From a virus, in IMG/VR virus record IMGVR_UViG_3300012096_000011, positions 1 to 39,656 of that record: 39,656 nt of DNA, one strand, 5' to 3'. Positions within the stretch are counted from its first letter, which is position 1. The number at the start of each line of letters is the position of its first letter. The notes beneath the pieces were generated by a model. That model did no database searches. It was not told the origin of the DNA and was given only the letters and a program-made list of their open reading frames with translations. This document shows positions 31,301 through 38,674 of this stretch, piece after piece. The position numbers and the translations under genes were made by a program.

Positions 31301-33428
31301 GGAAAAAGCTACCCCAGAAGAGAGGGCAAAGCAATTTGGAGCACCGGTTATAAAGCTTGGCCGAACCTTCCTCGCTGGGACCTTGCAGGTTGAGAGTCTC
31401 CTCAACCGGTGGGATAAAGGGGCTGCTTTTGGGTTATTTAACAACATTATTGGGCGCCCAATGTTTGAAGCAGCAAATTACCGAGATAAGCTCGCCAAGA
31501 GCGTGGCGAAGGAGATGGTGGATAAACTCCATGACAAGGTCAACCTCAAAGAGGTAATCCCGAATACGATCTTTCGCGACCCTATATCTGCCTATAAGCC
31601 CACCCCAGAAGATGCTGGAGCAATGGATTGGGACAACGCTACTCCAAAGGCTATGACTAGGCAGAGCCTTCGAGTGGTTTTACTTAACGCGGGGAATGAG
31701 GGTAACCTCAAGCGATTAGCGGATGGATATGGGATTAAGCCAGAGCAGGTAATGGATTGGCTTGATCGCTATGCGACTAAAAAGGACTGGAATTGGGCAC
31801 AGGCTTATGGAGACATCTTTAAGAATCTCAAAGTGCTATCTGATACGGCTGCAAGGCAAAGGTCTGGGGTAGCCCCTGAGAGCATTCCAATACTTCCAAT
31901 TGATTCGCCTCATGGCCAGTACCCAGGATGGTATTGGCCCATTATCAAAGACCCAACCTTCTCCTCTGGCCTTGAGAAGAAGAGTATGGGTGAGCCCTTA
32001 TTTCACGATGTCTATGTCCGAGCTGGCACGGCTAAGGGCTACACTAAGGACCGAACCGATCATACCGCGCCGATTAGTCTTGATCTCGATGCGATCCCTG
32101 GAAGGTTAATGCAGGAGATTCACGACATAGCGTTCAGGGATGCGGTGATGAACGCAAGTAAGGTGTTCTACGATCGTGACTTCATCAACGCTGTGACCAA
32201 GTTCCAGGGGAAGGAATATGGCGATACTCTAATCCCTTGGCTCAAGGACGTGGCAAACTCCTCTAACGGGAAGTCCACTGCGGATGCTACTTGGTCTAAG
32301 TGGTCGGAGTTCTTTAGACAGAATGTGGTTGGGACTCTGGTTGGATTTAATCCTAGAACCATTGAAAAGCACACTCTTTCAGCAGCGATGAACTCCTTTA
32401 CAGAGGTTGGGCCAAGGGAGTTTAGTGAAGCGGTTCAAAGCCTGTTCCGACGGGACTTCTCTGATACCCAAACCAATTGGGAGTTTGCTTATGATAAGAG
32501 CGAGGAGATTCAGCGAAGGTCGCAGAACTTTGTTGAGCAGGTCTCCGGTGCGCAAGAGAAAGTCTTGGACGCTCGATCATGGAGAGATACCCTCCTCCAC
32601 GCTGGAACGGCTCCGGTGGCATTCGGTGACATGCTTTCCGCACGACCAACTTGGCTCGCTGAGTTTAAGAAGCAAATCGAGGCCGGAAGGAGCGAAGGTG
32701 ATTCCATCTACGCGGCAGACCGAGCAGTTCGCCGAGCCCATGGGAGTTCTGCGATAACTAACCGTCCGGAGCTTATGCGAAGATATCCGTGGGCCGCGAG
32801 CCTTTATGGATTTTTTAACCACATCGCTAACCGCCAGTACGAGCTGGCGTGGAAGGCCAAAGAGGCTGCTGGGCTTGCGACCAAGGGGGAGGTTGAGGAA
32901 GCAATGAGCAAAGTCCCATCCCTTGCTGCTGGCTTGTTCTCTTATGTAATCTTTCCTGCGATTGTGGAAGAGCTCGTTACTCCTCTAACCAACGACGAGA
33001 GAGAGTCATGGGCCAAGAAAGCTGCTAAGGGATTGATTCGTGGAGCTTCTAGCTCTTGGATTGGGGTAAGAGACTTCGTCAACGCGGCCTTAGAGGCAAA
33101 GGATGGGACCTTTGGGCTTGCAAGCACCTTGCCGAAGGAATTCACCGACTTGGCTCGGGATCTATACAAGAAAGACCTTGGCTTTGACAAGGCCCATGCA
33201 GGGAAGACCATCAAGCATGCGATGGTAGCTATTGGGGCTGTTTTTGGCCTTGCTAATGCTCAAATAGGAAACCTTGCAGAGTTTCTCTATGACCTCAAAA
33301 CAGGGAAGCAGCGACCGCCCAAAGATCTAAAGTCCCTATGGCGAGGGCTGAGCAAGGGGGATGAGCAGGCTAAATCTGGTCCGGATTTGATTGAGCGGGC
33401 TCTACCAGGAAAGCGAAGGAGGCAATGA
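28332..33428 (+). CDS. Giant internal virion / ejection protein (1698 aa)
   Basis: 1698 residues, the largest gene, in the T7 gp16 position; starts inside the previous stop. Mostly long charged helices (ELGESKAGIEKPDP; RIFTSAKAFGRTEKELRKYN). At residues ~244-265 it carries SRRSFLKGAAAAGAAAALPK, a Tat/signal-anchor-like segment in the interior. A Pro-rich hinge follows (EPPIEPPTVPPSSGEEPPSE, ~545-570). The C-terminal third has WGAHNLLNEKRF, GFNPRTIEKHTLSAAMNSF and RYPWAASLYGFFNHIANRQY. It presumably forms the trans-envelope tube. No lytic domain is obvious; the peptidase is on the preceding protein. Confidence 0.75.
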   Translation: MTNVYDFDQARRLWQNSASAQLDGSLDKNPDDVAKAFNYSKDTRVDPSTIHENLDEFEQDYKSGLASRLIRDNPTIASFINAHPLHAGLIHDDLGRLDQLTETLGKIHQSGGDSPLKQGVKGFAEGFGAQGFGHWQETLSPEMKALSEKYPISSQLWTLLGVPIEVGMRGFAGILQGAKATVKGVARQTGASDQSAESFANEMAGMLEFHLMGGGPQVPRAGELKSPKIEVAKVEEPDLIDPSRRSFLKGAAAAGAAAALPKGVIKGPLETLIPERLMDPETPQRIARQAIYSMGGDKQQALEYLLERAAKGKGFAAKASANAAEMIRSGWIDKLPSISQTMIEQTRSIDQALETIRREAQTLRPYLEAGEEPPAGVSDIVDKAKEEQAKLDQKALSDAVSDADSTALKERSPEKFREFLEPSPDVSIRISVEAIRKLYGDKVPEAGDNLLGWIPDLAIKLANEEAVGGGVEVSHKDFLTNIDKEVYKALKDDISLRDGASVNELKELGESKAGIEKPDPSDPALNSIRKGAGLEPPEKIMAAAKLEPPIEPPTVPPSSGEEPPSESSRNSRIFTSAKAFGRTEKELRKYNELIAKRDEEDVAWRAKRAERQAKLENSEAWKEEASSIRPEVREEIVSRSDVAAHQLFSEGKYVGQTLERKPKLARDNLTEEQINTLPPDMISSRGLHPDDVANMFGFSSGNDLVNSIAALEREAEGQRGDIVRRLVNAEVERRVQAKLGSSAADLLDEAKDHALSLTQMEMLHEQTLTLGTQLGVELPLSKSRMDWGAHNLLNEKRFGGLKSDRLLAEAGKAGRRVEKALLGDDTLEAFKAAQQQYTLAQMASGARAIEKEKKAFEKQAKTFSKREVDGIDPEYTNWVHDILIRVGRDVSRYQEDLRTEIAAQESKTLSDFLDKKEGMGYEISIPEFLVDSAFKKPLEDMSVRDARQVMNAVKSLIKAGRDEKKIGVTGERMDKKEFIAKAVQQLSELGEKATPEERAKQFGAPVIKLGRTFLAGTLQVESLLNRWDKGAAFGLFNNIIGRPMFEAANYRDKLAKSVAKEMVDKLHDKVNLKEVIPNTIFRDPISAYKPTPEDAGAMDWDNATPKAMTRQSLRVVLLNAGNEGNLKRLADGYGIKPEQVMDWLDRYATKKDWNWAQAYGDIFKNLKVLSDTAARQRSGVAPESIPILPIDSPHGQYPGWYWPIIKDPTFSSGLEKKSMGEPLFHDVYVRAGTAKGYTKDRTDHTAPISLDLDAIPGRLMQEIHDIAFRDAVMNASKVFYDRDFINAVTKFQGKEYGDTLIPWLKDVANSSNGKSTADATWSKWSEFFRQNVVGTLVGFNPRTIEKHTLSAAMNSFTEVGPREFSEAVQSLFRRDFSDTQTNWEFAYDKSEEIQRRSQNFVEQVSGAQEKVLDARSWRDTLLHAGTAPVAFGDMLSARPTWLAEFKKQIEAGRSEGDSIYAADRAVRRAHGSSAITNRPELMRRYPWAASLYGFFNHIANRQYELAWKAKEAAGLATKGEVEEAMSKVPSLAAGLFSYVIFPAIVEELVTPLTNDERESWAKKAAKGLIRGASSSWIGVRDFVNAALEAKDGTFGLASTLPKEFTDLARDLYKKDLGFDKAHAGKTIKHAMVAIGAVFGLANAQIGNLAEFLYDLKTGKQRPPKDLKSLWRGLSKGDEQAKSGPDLIERALPGKRRRQ

Positions 33429-33685
33429 GTGATCACCGAGAATACAATAATCGTTGGCATCTTGATAAGAGGGTTCCTATAGCTCTGATTACAGCCATGA
33501 CGATTCAGATTGTAATCTTTGCCTATTGGGTTGGAGGGTTTAATAATCGTGTTGAGCAGCTAGAAAAGCAAATGATATTGATGGTTCCACAAGGCGAGAA
33601 GATTATTCGACTCGAGACTAAGGTGGACGAAATTCATAACTCCGTGAACGAAATCAAATCTTGGGTTAGGCCAAAAGGGCCTTAA
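33425..33685 (+). CDS. Small membrane-anchored coiled-coil protein (86 aa)
   Basis: One membrane segment at ~20-38 (IALITAMTIQIVIFAYWVGG) after a charged head, then a coiled coil (NNRVEQLEKQMILMVPQGEK; RLETKVDEIHNSVNEIKSWV). This layout fits an inner-membrane spanin or a type III holin-like protein; which one cannot be decided. It is the last rightward gene and meets the minus-strand helicase tail to tail with a 20 bp overlap and a weak AGGCC/GGCCT hairpin (33668-33682). Confidence 0.65.
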   Translation: MSDHREYNNRWHLDKRVPIALITAMTIQIVIFAYWVGGFNNRVEQLEKQMILMVPQGEKIIRLETKVDEIHNSVNEIKSWVRPKGP

Positions 33686-34886
33686 AGTATCGCAGGCCCT
33701 GTCGATCGACCTTGCTTACCTTAATCATTCCCGAACTCATCATCAAATCCAACGTTTTGCTAACCACATGAACCGGGAGTCGTTCGCAGGCGAACCGAAC
33801 AACTTTGGTTTCATTTGGTTCATCCTTTTCCCTAATGAAGTGTGCAATTTCGTCCATTGCTCTTGAATCGAGGTTAACCCTCGCGGCAAAGATGTAAGGC
33901 ATTTGGCTCTCGGCTTGGGTCAGCCAAGCGAAAGCCCGGTTGAAATCCTGAATAGTGATCCTTAAAGTGTCTCCCCGATCAGCCGAAGAGACCATAGATA
34001 GCTTCAACACGTGGGCCAAACGCCTAGAGTTATAGTGCTGGAGCTTGGGATGGTTTGGGACTGGGCGAAGCCCCCCAGATCTCCAAGCATTGATCTGATT
34101 TCGATACTCTTCATCGATCTCGAACTGGCCCTTGAGGGCGTAGATGGCAGTTAGGTCATGCATTAGATCGTTGCTTGAGTCCTTCACTGGGATATTGAAC
34201 AGGTCCTCCTGGAATGGTCGATCGTCAGCAAAGATCATGATTGTTCTGGACATAAAGCCTTGATCCCAAGCTCCACTAGGGAGTAGATCATGGAGATGGG
34301 AGGTAGTGTCTCCAGCCAAGATGGAAAGCTGAGGATTAGGAATAGAGATACTAATTCCCGCTCCTCTTCTAGTTTGGCTGTAAGGAACTGTAACGTCGTA
34401 GAAAGTAGTAAGATTTGCAACAAGTGCATTGTCATAGTCATTGAGTAAGGCTCCTAGTTCATCCGGGAGAAGAAGCATTGAGTTGTACTCAATCGGCGGC
34501 TCGGGATGGAGGATTATTCTCTTGTTCGCGGCAGCGAGGGCATCTACGAGCGAAGCTCCAGTTGTACTCGTTGGGGCAATCTTGAACTCTGGTAGCTTCC
34601 GCAAGAAACGTCCAGCAGCCTTTATGGTGTTTGACTTTCCAATCCCAGGTGGTCCCACAAGAAAGACATAGAGATTGGGAAACAACGGTGAACTTGTCAC
34701 CATAAAGCATCGCTGCTCTAGCACACTCGCTATCGTCACTATCCCTGCCCATGTGCGATAAATCTCCGACGTCTCGATGTTGTCTGTCCACTCAACGAAG
34801 GACTCGATCCAAGAGCGGCACTTCCTCTGGGCGCTTCCGTTTGTCTTGTTCAAAATAGGATTTGAGCCCTGAGGGATTCGTGTCAC
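33666..34886 (-). CDS. P-loop helicase/primase-helicase (DUF3987-like)
   Basis: 406 residues from the GTG at 34886, which has GGAGA 5-6 bases upstream; a longer frame to ATG 34949 overlaps the polymerase more. IESFVEWTDNIETSEIYRTW and AGIVTIASVLEQRC start the domain; Walker A VGPPGIGKSNTIKAA; Walker B-like MLLLPDELGALLND; AGDTTSHLHDLLP follows. The C-terminus (RFACERLPVHVVSKTLDLMM) is a winged-helix-like tail. DUF3987-type phage proteins of this kind sit beside polymerases and are thought to unwind DNA. The start overlaps the polymerase 3' end by 95 bp. Confidence 0.7.
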   Translation of the reverse strand: MTRIPQGSNPILNKTNGSAQRKCRSWIESFVEWTDNIETSEIYRTWAGIVTIASVLEQRCFMVTSSPLFPNLYVFLVGPPGIGKSNTIKAAGRFLRKLPEFKIAPTSTTGASLVDALAAANKRIILHPEPPIEYNSMLLLPDELGALLNDYDNALVANLTTFYDVTVPYSQTRRGAGISISIPNPQLSILAGDTTSHLHDLLPSGAWDQGFMSRTIMIFADDRPFQEDLFNIPVKDSSNDLMHDLTAIYALKGQFEIDEEYRNQINAWRSGGLRPVPNHPKLQHYNSRRLAHVLKLSMVSSADRGDTLRITIQDFNRAFAWLTQAESQMPYIFAARVNLDSRAMDEIAHFIREKDEPNETKVVRFACERLPVHVVSKTLDLMMSSGMIKVSKVDRQGLRYFKALLA

Positions 34887-36282
34887 TTGCTTCTCCAAAG
34901 TTCCATCCAGTTTTGCATCCGTAGGGAATGATAAGCTCGCGATTCCCAATCTGAACGGGATAATTCAATTGCTTAATGATCTTTGATACAATCTCGTCCT
35001 CCCTTTCCTCCGGGTATTGGACAACTATCGCGTCGTGGATTTGCATCAAGAGCTGGCAATCTCTTTCCTTCCAGACCTGGAGCATTCCTTGGTTAACAAT
35101 ATCAGCAAGGGAGCCCTGGGGGTCAAAGGCAATTGCCTCTCTTACGGTCTCTGGATCGTTTCGCCTACCCCAGAATTGGCGCTTTCGCCCAGTTAGATTA
35201 ATAAGAAATCCATCTTTAAGGAGCTTACTCTCTACCCATGCATGCCACCTTAAGTGGGAGGGAAAGGCTTTGAAGTAGATTGGTTGAAACTCCTCAATCA
35301 ACTCCACGTCTACTTTAGCTTGACTAGCAAGGGTTCTGGGCTTGCCGGCATAGTTGGTTCCATGACCAATCTTCTTACACATGAACCGTCGTGAATAGTG
35401 ACGGTAATATGGTTGTTCGGCCAGAGCCTTATCAAGTCTAGGATCTCCTGTCCAAAGGAGTTTGGGCCATACGAGCTTCGCCACTGTTGTATGGAGATCT
35501 CCTGACTCGCAGGCATCGAGATAACGGCTGTCATGAAAGAGAACATATTCTATTCCTCCAACCACTCTGCTCTCGCCCTGCTCTGCGTCGAAGTATCCCA
35601 TCTTCATCCCTGGGTCGGCGACTAGGACTGAGCGGAGGGCATCTTCGATATTTTGAAGGTTTCCACCAGTTCCGAACTCGGAGAGCGAAGAAGATAAGCG
35701 ACCAGTGTTAGTCCCTCCAATATTATAGGAGGTCCGAATTCGTCCGTCAGGATCAATATCGGTTTTAAGTACCGAGATCTTCTTAGCAATATCACGCATA
35801 GTCTTAATGTGTGAGATAATAGGACGAGCCACAAGGTAGGCTTCCATCTTCTCCAACGCGTTGCGGTCAACGGTAGGATTGCTTGAGCCTCGCTTGTGTA
35901 TGACCGGAATTCCAAGACGATCATAGAAAAGCTCCCTTAAATGGTCGTTGCTTCGCCAATTGAACCCGAACTGCCCAACCCCTTCGTGAACGATTCGAAC
36001 TAGGTTTCCTTCGAGTCGGTCAAGGAGATCATAGTATTGTTCCACCACTTCCGACTTACGTTGTCGGTCCACCAATACTCCTCGTAGCCGCATTTCGAGC
36101 ACTGGACCTTGTAGTGCCTTAGAGAAGGCGTACGTTTTAGCAGTGTGGCTGTCCAGTTGTGGCGACAAGATGTCGAGGAGCTCGGCGGTGATGAGGCAGT
36201 CGAGTCCATTGTAAACCCATTCCCTTTCCATCGGCTTGAGGCGATCAGGAGTCATTTTGTTGGTTTGGGTTATCTTAGCCAT
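34792..36282 (-). CDS. DNA polymerase, family A: C-terminal polymerase part
   Basis: 496 residues from MAKITQTNKM at 36282. It begins just before the ExoIII motif EREWVYNGLDC (~residues 19-29), so it carries only the end of the 3'-5' exonuclease. The polymerase domain is complete: motif A MGYFDAEQGESRVV (catalytic Asp), motif B RRFMCKKIGHGTNYAG, motif C LMQIHDAIVVQYPEE (HD). The N-terminal remainder is encoded by 36481-37500 in the same frame, with a 68-codon gene and several stops between. It would act as the replicative polymerase, presumably assembling with the exonuclease subunit. Confidence 0.85.
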   Translation of the reverse strand: MAKITQTNKMTPDRLKPMEREWVYNGLDCLITAELLDILSPQLDSHTAKTYAFSKALQGPVLEMRLRGVLVDRQRKSEVVEQYYDLLDRLEGNLVRIVHEGVGQFGFNWRSNDHLRELFYDRLGIPVIHKRGSSNPTVDRNALEKMEAYLVARPIISHIKTMRDIAKKISVLKTDIDPDGRIRTSYNIGGTNTGRLSSSLSEFGTGGNLQNIEDALRSVLVADPGMKMGYFDAEQGESRVVGGIEYVLFHDSRYLDACESGDLHTTVAKLVWPKLLWTGDPRLDKALAEQPYYRHYSRRFMCKKIGHGTNYAGKPRTLASQAKVDVELIEEFQPIYFKAFPSHLRWHAWVESKLLKDGFLINLTGRKRQFWGRRNDPETVREAIAFDPQGSLADIVNQGMLQVWKERDCQLLMQIHDAIVVQYPEEREDEIVSKIIKQLNYPVQIGNRELIIPYGCKTGWNFGEASDTNPSGLKSYFEQDKRKRPEEVPLLDRVLR

Positions 36283-36481
36283 ATTGATTTTCTGATATTT
36301 CCAATTCATCGCGAATTTCAGCTGCTGTCATATCATCAGGGAGTTCGCGTACAACGGCGTAGACTATTTGTCGTATAGTATCAGGTGAGTGGTATCTGAC
36401 TCTAGGCTTGTTTAACGAGGATAAACCAACACTTTTACATGAACAAGCTGACTCTATTGCCTCTTTCAGGTTTTGATTCAT
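36275..36481 (-). CDS. 68-aa ORF inserted in the DNA polymerase
   Basis: MNQNLKEAIESACSCKSVGL... with C-terminal SPDTIRQIVYAVVRELPDDM and TAAEIRDELEISENQYG. Starts inside the stop of the exonuclease part (TAATG) and overlaps the start of the polymerase part by 8 bp. AT-rich like the two LAGLIDADG genes. The C-terminal half may form a helix-turn-helix. No endonuclease motif is visible; it could be the remnant or accessory part of a mobile element. The insertion is a multiple of three. Confidence 0.55.
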   Translation of the reverse strand: MNQNLKEAIESACSCKSVGLSSLNKPRVRYHSPDTIRQIVYAVVRELPDDMTAAEIRDELEISENQYG

Positions 36482-37500
36482 TAGTCATCCCTCTTTATCG
36501 TCCTCTTACCCCTGCTCCGCATATCCTTCCAACTTCCCTCGTCGCAATAAACACTTCCCAAAAACCCCAATCCCTTGAGGCTTTCGGGCTGAAGGGAATA
36601 GTGGAGGAGCATCGTATCCTCACTTGCGTTAGCTACTTTGATTCCGTATCCCCGATAGAGGAAGGAGACATCGTAGAGTCCATTTTGGAATAGCTTTGGC
36701 AAAAGCGGATTACTGCAAGTGTTTGCAATATAGTTCCACACACTTCTTTCAAGCTCATGAGTTGGCCAATAATTTTTTCCAAGCTTTTTGGGGTCAAAGA
36801 ATGGGATAACAATTGCACGTCTTGGGCTAGGAGCAAATCCAATGCACGTAATTCCTCGTCCTGCCGTTTCAATATCAACGCTAAGGATTCGACAGCCTTC
36901 GATGTATCGCTTGTGGAACGCATAAATATCCTCCAAGGTTGGCTCGATCCAGACCTCGCGAAACGGGCGGCGGATTTCTGGGAAAGCGGATTCTCGTTTG
37001 GCTTTTACAAGGTCAATGACTCCAATGGGTCGCAGGTCCCACTGGCGTAGTATTGCAGCAGGATGGTAGGTCGGTAAACACTTGAACCCGGACGCACAAT
37101 GAGTTGACAAAGTTGTAGTTCCTCGAAACTTGGATATAGTCGTTCGACCAGTAAGCGCCCACAGCGCAGTGTTGCCCAGCGCAACAACCAGGTTGGGATT
37201 AACTTCGAGAAGCTCATTGCTCAATCTCTCAAGTTCTGGGGCAAACTCTGCCCGAATATATAGCCCTTTTCCAAGAGCCGGATAGCCAGGGATAGCTTGC
37301 GATTTAGGTCCGCATAAAGTTTCGATCTTGTTTCCTTTGGGGCGGAGATTGAACACATTGGTGATGTAAGTGTCCGCTCGATGAATGCCAGCTTCGCCCA
37401 GCATTTTTGTAAGTTCGTATCCAGCTGATCCGGAGAATGGGATTCGGGTTCGTTCTTCTTCTTCGCCATAACTTTCTCCAACTAAGACAATGTTGGTCAT
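36481..37500 (-). CDS. DNA polymerase N-terminal part: UDG-like domain plus 3'-5' exonuclease
   Basis: 339 residues. Residues 1-~185 are a uracil-DNA-glycosylase superfamily domain: LVGESYGEEEERTRIPFSGS, VALGNTALWALTG and TYHPAAILR (the HPxxxLR motif). Residues ~200-325 are the DNA polymerase I-type exonuclease: ExoI ILSVDIETAG, ExoII LFQNGLYDVSFL, then EDTMLLHYSLQPESLKGL. The ExoIII motif is missing here and lies in the next polymerase ORF. The UDG-plus-PolA order is that of SPO1-type polymerases, normally one chain. The ATG follows GGGGA, which may be sequestered by a hairpin. Confidence 0.85.
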   Translation of the reverse strand: MTNIVLVGESYGEEEERTRIPFSGSAGYELTKMLGEAGIHRADTYITNVFNLRPKGNKIETLCGPKSQAIPGYPALGKGLYIRAEFAPELERLSNELLEVNPNLVVALGNTALWALTGRTTISKFRGTTTLSTHCASGFKCLPTYHPAAILRQWDLRPIGVIDLVKAKRESAFPEIRRPFREVWIEPTLEDIYAFHKRYIEGCRILSVDIETAGRGITCIGFAPSPRRAIVIPFFDPKKLGKNYWPTHELERSVWNYIANTCSNPLLPKLFQNGLYDVSFLYRGYGIKVANASEDTMLLHYSLQPESLKGLGFLGSVYCDEGSWKDMRSRGKRTIKRDD

Positions 37501-37504
37501 GCTT

Positions 37505-37541
37505 TCCCCAAACGAAAAGGGGAGGAGCCTTCGCCCCTCCC
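37505..37541 (-). terminator. Intrinsic terminator with an overlapping alternative hairpin (attenuator-like)
   Basis: On the minus strand GGGAGG (37541-37536) pairs with CCTCCC (37525-37520) around a short GC-capped loop, followed by TTTTCGTTT. An alternative stem pairs TCCCC (37523-37519) with GGGGA (37509-37505), the ribosome site of 36481-37500. The two stems share bases and exclude each other. This can act as a terminator or as a switch on polymerase synthesis. Confidence 0.6.
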
Positions 37542-37549
37542 TGATTTAT

Positions 37550-37888
37550 TTAGACCAATACCCCAGCCCAAGCATCGCCTATGGGTATAATGAGAGGCAT
37601 AGTCCAATATACCTGCTTACCCTTCATCCTAGCCCAACGGATTTCGTTGGTTGTGGACTGACCGTAATAGCCATCTTCGTTTAGCACGACGATTCCATCT
37701 GAGTTGTCGATCTTAGCGAAGTGGATCTGGTCGAGGATTGTCTTCTGCTCCTCGGTAAGGCCATTACCCTCCTCTAATGAGTTATATACAGCTAAGCCGT
37801 ATACGACATGGCCAGCTAGACCCAGCTTCGTGCTCCACTCATGAAAGCGGGGCTCGAACTTGCGACTGCCGCAAAGAGTTAGTCTCAT
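37550..37888 (-). CDS. Nucleoside 2-deoxyribosyltransferase-like protein
   Basis: 112 residues from MRLTLCGSRKFEPRFHEWST; the ATG at 37888 has GGAGG upstream, whereas an earlier ATG lacks one. The fold pattern LCGSRKF ... KIDNSDGIVVLNEDGYYGQS ... TTNEIRWARMKGKQVYW matches the deoxyribosyltransferase/DUF4406-like superfamily, with DSDGxVVxN and the GxSTxxEIxWA helix. Such proteins act on nucleosides or bind nucleotides; the true substrate is unknown. A terminator-like hairpin follows. Confidence 0.65.
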   Translation of the reverse strand: MRLTLCGSRKFEPRFHEWSTKLGLAGHVVYGLAVYNSLEEGNGLTEEQKTILDQIHFAKIDNSDGIVVLNEDGYYGQSTTNEIRWARMKGKQVYWTMPLIIPIGDAWAGVLV

Positions 37889-37890
37889 TT

Positions 37891-37971
37891 CTACCTCCAT
37901 TTGGCCAAAAGCCAAGGCAATAATCCCATCATTGCGATGACCAATAGCATTATGACTAGTTCCCAGGGCAT
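37891..37971 (-). CDS. Tiny single-pass membrane protein (26 aa)
   Basis: MPWELVIMLLVIAMMGLLPW then LLAKWR: one hydrophobic helix with a basic C-terminal end. GGAGAG lies 5-6 bases upstream. It fills the gap between the ssDNA-binding-like and deoxyribosyltransferase-like genes. Function unknown. Confidence 0.5.
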   Translation of the reverse strand: MPWELVIMLLVIAMMGLLPWLLAKWR

Positions 37972-37974
37972 TGG

Positions 37975-38409
37975 CTACTCTCCAACCTTTGCAGTTCCAC
38001 CAATCTCTCCAAAGATTGACTGCCCATCCTCGCTGGCCCGATGCTTGATCGTTGCGAGGACGCTTGAGCCGGGAGCTTCATCGATCATCTGGCGTAAGGT
38101 TTGGGATTCATCAATCCCAAGATCGACGAGGAACTTCTTCAAGCGCCAAGCGGCGTCTTCGGTGAGATAGAATGTGGCTTTAATGGCCCGGGAGGCAAAT
38201 CCTCCCATCTCATCCAAAGCCTCTTGATCCACGTCGTCAAGGGTTCCGGTTGGTTGAAGGGTAAACTCGACGAAGTCGGTTTGTTTCTTGGAGGATTTGT
38301 CGAACCTTGGAAGGCCCTTGACGACGCATTCGTAGGTTCCGGTTGGTAGGGGCTTGGGACGTTCGATTTCTGAGGATTGCCGGTCGAGAATATCTTGAAA
38401 AGATGCCAT
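37975..38409 (-). CDS. Probable ssDNA-binding protein (144 aa)
   Basis: MASFQDILDRQSSEIERPKP then LPTGTYECVVKGLPRFDKSS, a beta-rich core (QTDFVEFTLQPTG; RAIKATFYLTEDAAWRLKKF) and GSSVLATIKHRASEDGQSIF. This matches the small OB-like proteins (DUF669-like) that accompany Sak4-type ATPases and serve as single-strand binding partners. AAGGA precedes the ATG. The Sak4-like ATPase is two genes upstream. Confidence 0.6.
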   Translation of the reverse strand: MASFQDILDRQSSEIERPKPLPTGTYECVVKGLPRFDKSSKKQTDFVEFTLQPTGTLDDVDQEALDEMGGFASRAIKATFYLTEDAAWRLKKFLVDLGIDESQTLRQMIDEAPGSSVLATIKHRASEDGQSIFGEIGGTAKVGE

Positions 38410-38419
38410 GGTTATGTCC

Positions 38420-38674
38420 TTATTCTGCTGGTTCGTAGGTTGCTTCGAAGATGTTCGGTTTGCAGGGGTAGATTTCTCCTTTCACTCCTTTGATGATCCA
38501 GTCGCCTGGGTTGGCGGTCATGGTTTCTTCCATGGTTTGAATTCGTAGAAACTGATCATAAACCTGAATGATTTCTTTCTCCAGTGCTTCGATGTACCAA
38601 TCAGGCGCTGGGCTCGGTGTGTCTGGTAACCATTGTATGGCTTCGATGACAACTGATTTCTTTCGATATTTCAT
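38420..38674 (-). CDS. Conserved phage protein with PGDWIIKG motif (84 aa)
   Basis: MKYRKKSVVIEAIQWLPDTP ... TMTANPGDWIIKGVKGEIYP then CKPNIFEATYEPAE. This small beta-rich family is very common in phages and prophages; its function is not established. Its ATG overlaps the stop of the ATPase gene as ATGA. Confidence 0.75.
   Translation of the reverse strand: MKYRKKSVVIEAIQWLPDTPSPAPDWYIEALEKEIIQVYDQFLRIQTMEETMTANPGDWIIKGVKGEIYPCKPNIFEATYEPAE

Noticed and set aside
33668-33682. Bidirectional terminator between the convergent operons
   Set aside because: The stem is only five base pairs with no T-tract on either strand; too weak to call.
34792-37500. Intein interrupting the polymerase
   Set aside because: Stops occur in all relevant positions between the halves, and no intein splicing motifs (N-terminal Cys/Ser block, C-terminal HN) are visible.
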